Positions 1 through 5,801 are shown, counted from the stretch's first letter. The stretch: 5,801 nucleotides of DNA from Dermatophilaceae bacterium (GCA_013361975.1 JABFXB010000329.1:1-5801); one strand, 5' to 3'. Translations and numbers: made by a program. Notes: generated from the letters alone by a model not told the origin.

Positions 1-2303
1 GGTGGGTCGAGCCCGTTGGTCGGCTCGTCGAGGATGAGCAGCTCGGGCAGGCCGAGCATGGCCTGCGCGATGCCGAGGCGCTGCTTCATGCCGTGGCTGT
101 AGGACTTGACCGGCCGGTCGACGGCGCCACCGAGGGCCGCGACCTCGAGCGCCTCGTCGAAGTGCGCGTCGGCGGCGTCGCGGCCGGTGGCCGACCAGTA
201 CGCCTCGAGGTTCTGGCGGCCGGTCAGGTGCGGCAGGAAGCCGGGCCCCTCGATGAGCGCCCCGACCCTGCCGAGCACCGGCGACCCGGCCGTGACCGGC
301 TCACCGAGCACGTGCACGCTGCCGGAGTCGGAGGAGATGAGACCCATCACCATGCGCATCGTCGTCGTCTTGCCGGCGCCGTTCGGCCCGAGCAGCCCGA
401 CGACCTGCCCCTTCTCGGCGCGCCACGACACGTCGTCGACGGCCCGGTGCCCGTCGGAGTACGTCTTGACGAGACCATCGACGACCAGGGGCACGTCGGC
501 GAGGTCGGGCCGCGAAGGCAGCAGTCGACGGCGGCGACGGCGAAGCAGCCACCCGACGAGAGCTGCCAGGAGCAGCAGGGCCAGCATGGTGCTCGCGAGG
601 AGGGTCTCGGTGTCGACGCCGACGGCCACGGCGCCGCCGACCTCGGCTCCGGCAGCCACGGGCAGCGTGAGCGCCGACGCGCCGCTGATGAGCATGCGCC
701 CGGGCGTGCGCGAGTTCGAGAAGGTCGACTCGGTGCTCGTCAGCAGCACCCGCCAACGTGTGCCGGCGGGCATGACGTAGGTGGCCGGCGGCAGCGAGAT
801 CGTCACGGGCGTGGGCTTGCCCGGGGTCACGGCGAGGCGGATCGGCGCCACGAGCGGGTTGGTCAGGGTGACGGACCCGCCGGTCACCCGCCACACGGAC
901 GCGAAGAGCGTCACGTCGGTGCTGTCGGAGGTGACGGTGAAGCGCATCGTCGGCGATCCCACGACCGTGGCCGCCTCCGCGATCGGCCGGGAGTCGAGCG
1001 CCGTCGACTCCCCAGGCAGCGCGGCGATCTGGTAGGTCGAGACGGAGAGCCCGAGCGCCGCGAGGCCGGGCACGGCGATGAGAGAGGCCGGCTGGCCGCC
1101 GGGTGGGTGGAGCAGCGCGCCCGACGTCGTCGACAGCGGCAGCTCGCGCGTCTCGACCTTCGAGCCCGACAGCCCCGGGTAGGCCGGCAGCGTGTGCAGC
1201 GTCGTCGGCGCGTTCGCGCGCGCGCCCCGGGTGCCGTAGGTGAATGCCGCTGTGGGCAGGGCCGACTCGCGACCGGCCTTGTCGCGCACGTAGTGGTCGA
1301 GCCAGGTGTAGGAGGCCTCGACCTCCTCCGCCTCGTGCGAGCTGGGAGCGTCGTGGCCCCCGTCGCTCCAGCGGACGGCATACGGCGTGCCCGTGGCCGC
1401 GAGCGCCGACGCGGTGGCGTCGGCCTGGTCGAGGCCGAAGAGGGAGTCGCCGATGCCCTGCACGAGGAAGGTGGGCGCGGTGACGGCGTTCATCGTCGGC
1501 TTGGGGCTGTGCGCGCGCAGCAGCGAGATGAGCCGCGGCGGAGGCGTGCCGGTCTCGGAGGTCTGGACGAAGAGCCGGCAGATCGTGGGGTCGAAGCGGC
1601 CGCAGTCCGTGGCTCCCGGCGGCCCGGCCGCACCGCCGCCGCGCAGGGCCGAGAGGAAGAAGTTCGTGGCCCAGACCTGCTTGAACGGCCCGGGCGAGTC
1701 GACCGGGCGGCGGCCGGCGGCGGTCGTGGACGGCGCCGTGACGGCCGACTGCGGGAAGAAGGCGTCGGCGAGGTCGTTCCACGTGATCGCCGAGACGACG
1801 CCGTCGACCCGGCGGTCGGCGCCGGCGAGCATGAGCCCGAGCGCGCCGCCGTAGGAGGCGCCCATGACGCCGACCCGCGGGTCGCCCGGGGCGTCGAGCT
1901 CGACGTCGGCACGCTTGGCCGAGAGGTCGAGCAGCGCCTTCGCGTCGGCGATCTCGTATGCCGGGTCGTTGAGGTGGATGCGCCCGCCCGAGCGGCCGTG
2001 CCCGCGGGCGCTCCACGTGACGACGACGTAGCCGCGAGCGTTCAGCTCGTCGGCCTGGGCTGCGACCGAGTCCTTGGTGCCGCCGAAACCGTGCGCGAGC
2101 AGGACCACCGGGTGACGCCCGGCCGCCTGCGGCCAGATCGAGACGTCGAGGCTGACCGCGGTGCCGTCGGGCTCGGCGCCGACCTGCACGCTCGAGACCT
2201 CGGGGTTCACCGAGTCGGCGGCCTGCGCGGGAGCGACGGCGGGCCCCAGCCCCAGGCCGGCCGCGACGGCGAGCGCGGCGAGGAGGGGTGGCCGGGGCGA
2301 CAT
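1..2303 (-). CDS. Exported S15/CocE-type alpha/beta hydrolase fused through one membrane helix to an ABC-transporter ATPase (3' end beyond window)
   Basis: One open frame of 767 codons enters from the left edge without a stop. Residues 1-29 form a signal peptide (Arg4, hydrophobic core, AQA-A cleavage site). Residues 35-345 are an alpha/beta hydrolase: oxyanion segment HGFGG (71-75), nucleophile elbow GASYG with Ser150, probable acid Asp286 (GIGD) and His317 (DGGHD). The only two cysteines noticed, Cys234 and Cys242, lie in this exported part and could form a disulfide. Residues 346-565 resemble the beta-rich C-terminal domain of X-Pro peptidase/CocE enzymes. A membrane helix (569-587) is followed by six arginines (588-593), matching a cytoplasmic side. 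From about 600 comes an ABC ATPase: Walker A GPNGAGKT (639-646), signature YSHGMKQRL (735-743), Walker B LLILDEP with Asp759 and Glu760, then the D-loop at the edge. The ATPase resembles BcrA/CcmA-type exporters. The substrate is unknown. The start is ATG at 2303; GTG at 2309 is possible, and no good ribosome site is visible for either. Confidence 0.88.
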   Translation of the reverse strand, partial: MSPRPPLLAALAVAAGLGLGPAVAPAQAADSVNPEVSSVQVGAEPDGTAVSLDVSIWPQAAGRHPVVLLAHGFGGTKDSVAAQADELNARGYVVVTWSARGHGRSGGRIHLNDPAYEIADAKALLDLSAKRADVELDAPGDPRVGVMGASYGGALGLMLAGADRRVDGVVSAITWNDLADAFFPQSAVTAPSTTAAGRRPVDSPGPFKQVWATNFFLSALRGGGAAGPPGATDCGRFDPTICRLFVQTSETGTPPPRLISLLRAHSPKPTMNAVTAPTFLVQGIGDSLFGLDQADATASALAATGTPYAVRWSDGGHDAPSSHEAEEVEASYTWLDHYVRDKAGRESALPTAAFTYGTRGARANAPTTLHTLPAYPGLSGSKVETRELPLSTTSGALLHPPGGQPASLIAVPGLAALGLSVSTYQIAALPGESTALDSRPIAEAATVVGSPTMRFTVTSDSTDVTLFASVWRVTGGSVTLTNPLVAPIRLAVTPGKPTPVTISLPPATYVMPAGTRWRVLLTSTESTFSNSRTPGRMLISGASALTLPVAAGAEVGGAVAVGVDTETLLASTMLALLLLAALVGWLLRRRRRRLLPSRPDLADVPLVVDGLVKTYSDGHRAVDDVSWRAEKGQVVGLLGPNGAGKTTTMRMVMGLISSDSGSVHVLGEPVTAGSPVLGRVGALIEGPGFLPHLTGRQNLEAYWSATGRDAADAHFDEALEVAALGGAVDRPVKSYSHGMKQRLGIAQAMLGLPELLILDEPTNGLDP

Positions 2304-2332
2304 GCCCACATCACACCACGCGCTCCCGTGGA

Positions 2333-2347
2333 ACGGACCGCGTCCGT
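2333..2347. other. Short perfect hairpin between two minus-strand genes
   Basis: ACGGAC (2333-2338), loop CGC, then GTCCGT (2342-2347) form a perfect 6-bp stem with a 3-base loop. It lies in the 54-base gap between the small membrane protein gene and the hydrolase-ABC fusion gene. No T-run follows on either strand, so it is not a standard intrinsic terminator. It could be a weak attenuator, an mRNA stability element or chance. Confidence 0.35.
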
Positions 2348-2357
2348 CGAGGGTTGG

Positions 2358-2594
2358 TCAGCTCTCCTGAGTGCGGCGCTCGAGCACGTAGGCGGCGACG
2401 ATGCAGACCACCAGCACCATGAGTGGCGGGACGAAGCGCATGAAACCGGTGAGCTGCAGCCAGTCGTAGGGGGCGGTGGTGAACCCGAAGAAAGGGACGT
2501 CGAGCAGGTAGCGCACGACCGGCAGGGCACCGAAGAGGAGGCCGACGAGCCCGACGACGTTGATGACGAAGCGCGAGCCGGCACCGGATTCCAT
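2358..2594 (-). CDS. Small two-helix membrane protein of unknown function (78 aa)
   Basis: I do not recognise the family. The 78-residue product has two likely membrane helices, about residues 9-27 and 55-71. Between them is an aromatic linker (LDVPFFGFTTAPYDWLQLTG), and the C-terminus is charged (ERRTQES). Basic residues sit near both outer ends (Arg8; Arg73, Arg74), which fits both termini in the cytoplasm. GGAGG ends only one base before the ATG, unusually close for a ribosome site. An in-frame TAG lies four codons upstream, so no longer start exists. The gene points the same way as the fusion gene 54 bases downstream, so the two could be co-transcribed, and it diverges from tpx across 31 bases. 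Hydrophobic content and coherent topology support it as a real gene; the function is open. Confidence 0.75.
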   Translation of the reverse strand: MESGAGSRFVINVVGLVGLLFGALPVVRYLLDVPFFGFTTAPYDWLQLTGFMRFVPPLMVLVVCIVAAYVLERRTQES

Positions 2595-2625
2595 GCCTCC
2601 AACCTAAGGGTGTTAGAAACGACCC
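2595..2625. promoter_or_regulatory. Compact divergent intergenic region between the small membrane gene and tpx
   Basis: Only 31 bases separate two divergent ATGs, so both promoters must be inside this gap or extend into the opposite gene. On the minus strand TAGGTT (plus 2601-2606) ends 6 bases before the ATG of the small gene. On the plus strand TAGAAA (2614-2619) ends 6 bases before the tpx ATG. Both are weak -10 candidates placed as in leaderless actinobacterial transcripts. tpx has no purine-rich ribosome site at the normal distance. No convincing -35 boxes were found. Confidence 0.3.
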
Positions 2626-3120
2626 ATGGCCACCACCTTGCTGGGAGACACCACCGTCCACACCGTCGGCGAGCTGCCCGAGGCGGGCACGACCGCGCCG
2701 AAGTTCACGCTGACCAGCGCGAAGCTGACCGACGACGTGACCCTCCCCGCCGACACGCGGGTCGTGCTCAACATCTTCCCGAGCATCGACACCAAGACGT
2801 GCGCGACGAGCGTGCGCCGGTTCAACGAGCTTGCGGCCGGCCTCGAGAACACGACGGTGATCTGCGTGTCGGCCGACCTGCCCTTCGCGCTCAACCGCTT
2901 CTGCGGTGCCGAGGGCATCGAGAACGTCGTCACCGCGTCGTCGTTCCGGTCGAGCTTCGGCTACGACTACGGCGTGCGCATGGAGAACGGCGGCTTCGCC
3001 GGCCTGCTCGCGCGCTCGGTCGTGGTCATCGGCACCGATGGCACCGTGCTCCACTCCGAGCTGGTGCCCTCGATCGGCCAGGAGCCCGACTACGACGCCG
3101 CGATCGCCGCACTCGGCTGA
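2626..3120 (+). CDS. tpx: Thiol peroxidase (atypical 2-Cys peroxiredoxin)
   Basis: Tpx reduces hydrogen peroxide and organic hydroperoxides in the cytoplasm, with electrons usually coming from thioredoxin. The 164-residue length is normal for the family. Visible hallmarks are the active-site segment NIFPSIDTKTC, with Pro52, Thr56 and peroxidatic Cys59, followed by SVRRFNELA, and the segment DLPFALNRFCGAEG carrying the resolving Cys93. The segment FAGLLARSVVVI holds Arg130, the expected active-site arginine. Cys59 and Cys93 would form the intramolecular disulfide typical of Tpx. A further cysteine, Cys80, is not part of that pair. No signal peptide is present. The start is fixed by the conserved N-terminus; there is no clear Shine-Dalgarno sequence upstream. 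The last 31 bases overlap the antisense 3' end of the MFS gene. The family assignment is firm; regulation is not evident. Confidence 0.96.
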   Translation: MATTLLGDTTVHTVGELPEAGTTAPKFTLTSAKLTDDVTLPADTRVVLNIFPSIDTKTCATSVRRFNELAAGLENTTVICVSADLPFALNRFCGAEGIENVVTASSFRSSFGYDYGVRMENGGFAGLLARSVVVIGTDGTVLHSELVPSIGQEPDYDAAIAALG

Positions 3121-4346
3121 GCGACCCCGCCGGCCGCGTCGGGCTCGCCCGACCGGGTGAAGTCGCGGACCCCGCGCGCCAGCAGCGGCCAGCAGCCGGC
3201 CACCAGCATCCAGACCGAGACGCCGAGCATGACGGTCGCGGTGTCGAAGCGTGCGCTCAGCGGGCCGGCGAGGACGTTGCCGAGCGGGATCGCGCTGAAC
3301 GAGATGAGGATGTCCCACGAGGCGACCCGGGCGAGCCGGTCGTGGGGCACGCCGTCCTGCAGGGCGGTGTCCCAGCCGACGGCGAAGAACATGAGGCCGG
3401 CGTTCGCGACGAGGCCCAGCAGGAGGATGCCGGCGAGGTGGCCCGGCCAGTAGAAGGCCAACGGGAAGAGCGGGAAGGCCCCCAGCGCGAGGAAGGCCCA
3501 GAGGAGCAGCCGCCGCGGCTGGGCGCGCATCGCGAGCAACCCGCCGAGGATGCCGCCGACGCCCTGGGCGGCGAGAACGAGCCCGAGCGCGCGGGCGCCC
3601 CCGAGGTCGCGCACCGCCGTCACCTCGACGAGCACGACGAGGACCCCGGTGGCGACGTGGAACATGCCGGCCGAGACCAGGCCGGTCCACAGCCAGTCGT
3701 GGCGCCGGATCTCGGCGAGGCCCTCGACGATCTCGGCGTGCACCGACGACCGCTGCGTGCGCAGCTCGGCGCGGGCCCGCACGAGGGTCACGCCGACGGC
3801 GGACCAGACGAAGGTCGCGGCGTTGACCGCGAACCCGGTGACCGGGCCGAGGTGCGCGACGGCGATCCCGGCGAGCAGCGGGCCCGTGATCTGCGCCGCC
3901 GACTGGAGGAAGCTGATCACCGCGTTGGCGCTCTGCCGCTGGGCCGCCGGCACGACCAGGGGCCGCAGCGACACGAAGGCCGGGAAGAAGAATGCGCCGG
4001 CGCCCGAGGTCAGCGCGGCGAGCGAGGCGAGCAGCAGCAGCGGCGGGTCGCCGAGCAGGAAGGCCACGGCCGTCGCCGCCGCGGCGGCAGCGCGCACGGC
4101 GTCGGCGAAGACCATGACGCGGTGCGGTGCGAGCCGGTCGGCCCAGACCCCGCCGAAGAGGGTGCACGCCAGGCGGGCGCCCATGGCGGCGGCTGCGATG
4201 GCGCCGAGCTCGGTGGCACCGCCGCCCGAGAGCACGATCGCCACCGAGAGCGCGATGGGGTGGAAGGCGTCGCCGACCCAGGAGAGCCCCTGGCCGGCGA
4301 GCAGCAGGCGGAAGTCACGCAGCCGGAGCACGTCCTTGGTCGTCAT
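3090..4346 (-). CDS. MFS transporter, efflux type (MFS_3/EntS-like), 418 aa
   Basis: This is a membrane secondary transporter that probably exports a small molecule using the proton gradient. The 418 residues give about 12 hydrophobic helices with a central basic loop at about 190-217. The motif A-like loop GGVWADRLAPHR (65-76) follows helix 2. Segments typical of the MFS_3/enterobactin-exporter-like branch are RQSANAVISFLQSAAQITGP (137-156) and LQDGVPHDRLARVASWD (329-345). The tail from 395 is polar. The frame stays open upstream to 4445, but ATG 4346 is chosen because the protein then begins with the family-like MTTKDVLRLRDFRLLLAGQ, and the longer version would run through the operator and promoter. 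A divergent MarR gene 92 bases away suggests substrate-responsive drug or metabolite efflux. The 3' end overlaps tpx tail to tail by 31 bases. The substrate cannot be predicted. Confidence 0.92.
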   Translation of the reverse strand: MTTKDVLRLRDFRLLLAGQGLSWVGDAFHPIALSVAIVLSGGGATELGAIAAAAMGARLACTLFGGVWADRLAPHRVMVFADAVRAAAAAATAVAFLLGDPPLLLLASLAALTSGAGAFFFPAFVSLRPLVVPAAQRQSANAVISFLQSAAQITGPLLAGIAVAHLGPVTGFAVNAATFVWSAVGVTLVRARAELRTQRSSVHAEIVEGLAEIRRHDWLWTGLVSAGMFHVATGVLVVLVEVTAVRDLGGARALGLVLAAQGVGGILGGLLAMRAQPRRLLLWAFLALGAFPLFPLAFYWPGHLAGILLLGLVANAGLMFFAVGWDTALQDGVPHDRLARVASWDILISFSAIPLGNVLAGPLSARFDTATVMLGVSVWMLVAGCWPLLARGVRDFTRSGEPDAAGGVAQPSAAIAAS

Positions 4347-4353
4347 GACCGAC

Positions 4354-4383
4354 AATGTAGTATGGCGTCTAACTATTTGTCTA
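4354..4383 (-). promoter_or_regulatory. Candidate promoter of the MFS gene, probably leaderless
   Basis: Read on the minus strand, TAGACA (plus 4378-4383) is a 5/6 match to the -35 consensus. TACATT (plus 4354-4359), 18 bases later, is a 4/6 match to -10 and fits TANNNT. The -10 box ends 7 bases before ATG 4346, so transcription would begin at or beside the start codon. No Shine-Dalgarno sequence lies in those 7 bases. The -35 box sits in the spacer of the inverted repeat, so a protein bound there would block RNA polymerase. Confidence 0.5.
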
Positions 4384-4392
4384 TGAATAGTT
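4371..4392. promoter_or_regulatory. Inverted repeat, likely MarR operator
   Basis: AACTATT (4371-4377) and AATAGTT (4386-4392) are perfect 7-base inverted arms around an 8-base spacer. The site lies in an AT-rich island inside a very GC-rich region, between divergent MarR and MFS genes. Size, symmetry and AT-richness fit operators bound by MarR dimers. It covers the candidate -35 of the MFS gene and lies upstream of the marR start, so one site could control both genes, including autoregulation. Confidence 0.65.
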
Positions 4393-4426
4393 TGTTGCCT
4401 GACAGTCAGAGGGATGCTGTGTCTGC

Positions 4427-4436
4427 GAGGATGAGG
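4427..4436 (+). promoter_or_regulatory. Ribosome binding site of the MarR gene
   Basis: GAGG at 4427-4430 ends 8 bases before ATG 4439, a normal spacing; a second GAGG at 4433-4436 is too close to be the main site. This supports the 4439 start. The marR mRNA therefore seems to have a normal leader, unlike the transporter on the other side. Confidence 0.6.
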
Positions 4437-4438
4437 CC

Positions 4439-4948
4439 ATGACACCGCCCAGGCCCGACCAGGACTCCGTCGACCGCCACGTCGCCCGCTGGGCCGGGCA
4501 GCTCGAGGGCATGGACCCGGAGGTCGAGGGCGCCATCACCCGCATGCAGGCCATCACCAAGCGCATCCGAGCCGACGACCACGCGGCCTACGCCGGCAGC
4601 GACGACACGATCGAGGACTACTGGACGCTGCACGCGCTGCTCGTCCAGCCCTATCCGGAGGAGGCGACCCCCGCCCAGCTCGCCGACGCGTGCGGCGTCA
4701 CGCGGGCCACGATGACCGCACGCGTCGACCGCCTGGTCCAGCGCGGGCACGTCACGCGCGAGGTCGACCCCGTCGACCGGCGGCGCATCATCGTCCGGCC
4801 TACTCGCAGCGGACGATCTCTGTGGCAGAAGGGAATCGCAGCGGGCATGGCCCGTGAACAGGCGGCCTTCTCGGCCCTGAGCGCCAAGGAGCTCGTCTCG
4901 CTCAACGCACTGCTGCGCAAGGTCGTGCTGCACCTCGAGGAGGGCTGA
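4439..4948 (+). CDS. MarR-family winged-helix transcriptional regulator (169 aa)
   Basis: This is a cytoplasmic DNA-binding protein expected to act as a dimer, repressing until a ligand releases it. Residues 28-72 are the helical dimerisation region. The winged helix-turn-helix follows: TPAQLADACGV (77-87), recognition helix TRATMTARVDRLVQRG (88-103), and the wing HVTREVDPVDRRRIIVRPT (104-122) with the characteristic D-x-x-DRR motif. A C-terminal helix (about 150-167) completes the dimer interface. The length is slightly above the common 140-150 residues because of an N-terminal extension of about 25 residues. The start ATG 4439 has GAGG 8 bases upstream. The gene diverges from the MFS transporter with an inverted repeat between them, so control of that pump and of itself is the natural reading. 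The stop is 30 bases from the convergent glpK stop; no hairpin with a T-run was found there. The ligand is unknown. Confidence 0.93.
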   Translation: MTPPRPDQDSVDRHVARWAGQLEGMDPEVEGAITRMQAITKRIRADDHAAYAGSDDTIEDYWTLHALLVQPYPEEATPAQLADACGVTRATMTARVDRLVQRGHVTREVDPVDRRRIIVRPTRSGRSLWQKGIAAGMAREQAAFSALSAKELVSLNALLRKVVLHLEEG

Positions 4949-4957
4949 CGGCATACG
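4949..4957 (+). repeat. CGGCATACG word, one of four copies in the window
   Basis: This copy starts directly after the marR stop codon, in the marR-glpK gap. The same 9-mer occurs at 1376-1384 and 5149-5157 on the plus strand and at 1955-1963 on the minus strand, all three inside coding genes. A 9-mer with three A/T bases should be rare in DNA of this composition (well under one expected by a rough base-frequency estimate). Confidence 0.5.
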
Positions 4958-4978
4958 CCCGCGGGAGGCTCGAAGGGC

Positions 4979-5801
4979 TCAGGCGGTGTCGTCGTCGACC
5001 CAGTCGAGGGTGCGCTGAACGGCCTTCCTCCACTGCCTGAAGAGGCGCTCGCGCTCGGCCTCGTCGAGCTGCGGCGACCAGCGGCGGTCCTCGCCCCAGT
5101 TGTCGCGGATCTCGTCGGTGCTCTGCCAGTAGCCGACGGCCAGCCCCGCGGCATACGCGGCACCGAGCGCGGTCGTCTCGGCCACGACGGGGCGCACGAC
5201 GTCGACGCCGAGCAGGTCGGCCTGGAACTGCATGAGCGCCTCGTTGACGACCATGCCGCCGTCGACCTTGAGCTCAGTGAGCGGCACGCCGGAGTCCGCG
5301 TTCATCGCCTCGAGCACCTCGCGCGTCTGGAACGCCGTCGCCTCCAGGGCTGCTCGCGCGATGTGCCCCTTGTTGACGAAGCGCGTGAGGCCGACCAGCG
5401 CGCCCCGCGCGTCGGGGCGCCAGTGCGGCGCGAAGAGTCCGGAGAAGGCCGGGACGAAGTACGCGCCGCCGTTGTCGTCGACGGTCGCCGCGAGGGTCTC
5501 GATCTCCTTGGCGTGCGTAATGAGGCCGAGGTTGTCGCGCAGCCACTGCACGAGCGAACCGGTGACGGCGATGGAGCCCTCGAGGGCATAGACCGGCTTC
5601 GCGTCGCCGAGCTGGTAGCAGACGGTGGTGAGCAGGCCGTTCTTCGACGCGACGATCTCCTCGCCGGTGTTGAGCAGCATGAAGTTGCCGGTGCCGTAGG
5701 TGTTCTTGGCCGTGCCCACGTCGAGACAGGCCTGGCCGAAGGTCGCGGCCTGCTGGTCGCCGAGGATGCCGGCGACGGGGACGTCGATGAGGATGCCGGG
5801 C
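4979..5801 (-). CDS. glpK: Glycerol kinase, C-terminal 273 residues (5' end beyond window)
   Basis: GlpK phosphorylates glycerol to sn-glycerol-3-phosphate with ATP, committing glycerol to glycolysis or lipid synthesis in the cytoplasm. The visible part is the C-terminal half of an FGGY-family kinase of about 500 residues. It starts near the glycerol site: GDQQAATFGQ (5735-5764) contains the Asp (5756-5758) that matches the catalytic base Asp245 of E. coli GlpK. Next come AKNTYGTGNF (phosphate contact), the FGGY signature FVPAFSGLFAPHW followed by DARGALVGLTR, and the nucleotide-binding segment LKVDGGMVVNEALMQFQADLL with TTALGAAYAAGLAVGYW. APHW has His where Tyr is common; this is minor and not obviously damaging. 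The frame is intact from the right edge to TGA at 4979-4981. A GTG at 5719 that looks like a start is an internal valine codon. The gene converges on marR. Confidence 0.96.
   Translation of the reverse strand, partial: PGILIDVPVAGILGDQQAATFGQACLDVGTAKNTYGTGNFMLLNTGEEIVASKNGLLTTVCYQLGDAKPVYALEGSIAVTGSLVQWLRDNLGLITHAKEIETLAATVDDNGGAYFVPAFSGLFAPHWRPDARGALVGLTRFVNKGHIARAALEATAFQTREVLEAMNADSGVPLTELKVDGGMVVNEALMQFQADLLGVDVVRPVVAETTALGAAYAAGLAVGYWQSTDEIRDNWGEDRRWSPQLDEAERERLFRQWRKAVQRTLDWVDDDTA

Noticed and set aside
301..2016. Long minus-strand frame inside the hydrolase-ABC gene
   Set aside because: It is a shifted frame of the real gene with an arginine-rich, featureless product. The frame with the signal peptide, GASYG and Walker motifs is the coding one, starting at 2303.
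2608..2625. GGGT...ACCC symmetry upstream of tpx as an operator
   Set aside because: Only the four outer bases pair well and the inner GTT/AAC pair is off-centre, so the symmetry is weak and may be chance.
93..4442. Stop-free plus-strand frame of 1449 codons
   Set aside because: It runs antisense or out of frame across several well-supported genes (hydrolase-ABC, small membrane protein, tpx, MFS), and its product is low-complexity Arg/Gly/Glu/Asp-rich sequence with no domain. Such frames are common when GC-rich codons remove stops.
4431..4442. Tiny upstream frame Met-Arg-Pro-stop overlapping the marR start (ATGA)
   Set aside because: Three codons inside the ribosome-site region are likely chance; nothing indicates translational coupling.
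4347..4445. N-terminal extension of the MFS protein to ATG 4445
   Set aside because: The extra 33 residues would be encoded by the AT-rich operator/promoter region, overlap the marR start, and lack family similarity; ATG 4346 gives a normal MFS N-terminus.
4949..4978. Possible bidirectional terminator between marR and glpK, including the palindrome CCCGCGGG at 4958-4965
   Set aside because: No stem of useful length with a loop and no T-run on either strand; GGCTC occurs twice as a direct, not inverted, repeat.
4979..5719. GTG at 5719 as the start of a short 246-residue protein
   Set aside because: The frame continues upstream to the window edge with conserved GlpK sequence including the catalytic GDQQAA motif, so the gene is simply cut by the window.

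Overview
The window comes from a very GC-rich genome whose genes mostly end codons in G or C. Together with the protein families present, this points to an actinobacterium. A member of the Micrococcales/Intrasporangiaceae type is my best guess, but that is inference from composition and gene style, not from a marker gene. No RNA genes, insertion sequences, prophage genes or CRISPR arrays are visible.

From left to right there are six protein genes. (1) Positions 1-2303, minus strand, cut off at the left edge: an unusual single open frame that joins a signal peptide, an exported S15/CocE-type alpha/beta hydrolase with a beta-rich C-terminal domain, one membrane helix, six arginines and a cytoplasmic ABC-transporter ATPase. 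(2) Positions 2358-2594, minus: a 78-residue protein with two membrane helices, in the same direction just upstream of gene 1. (3) Positions 2626-3120, plus: thiol peroxidase Tpx, divergent from gene 2 across 31 bases. (4) Positions 3090-4346, minus: a 12-helix MFS efflux-type transporter whose 3' end overlaps the 3' end of tpx by 31 bases. (5) Positions 4439-4948, plus: a MarR-family repressor, divergent from the transporter. (6) Positions 4979-5801, minus, cut off at the right edge: the C-terminal 273 residues of glycerol kinase GlpK.

The MFS and MarR genes form a classic divergent regulator/efflux pair. The 92 bases between them are an AT-rich island containing a perfect 7-base inverted repeat (4371-4377 and 4386-4392), the likely MarR operator. 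It covers the best candidate -35 box of the transporter promoter. The transporter probably has a leaderless mRNA. Tpx and GlpK are ordinary housekeeping genes and show no clear functional link to the pair.

The most unusual item is the hydrolase-membrane-ABC ATPase fusion. Its codons were followed without a stop through the hydrolase C-terminal region, the membrane segment and the start of the ATPase, with frame checks elsewhere, so it does not look like a misread junction. A smaller observation is the 9-base word CGGCATACG, present four times in 5.8 kb. A stop-free plus-strand frame of about 4.3 kb (93-4442) is a GC artefact antisense to the real genes.
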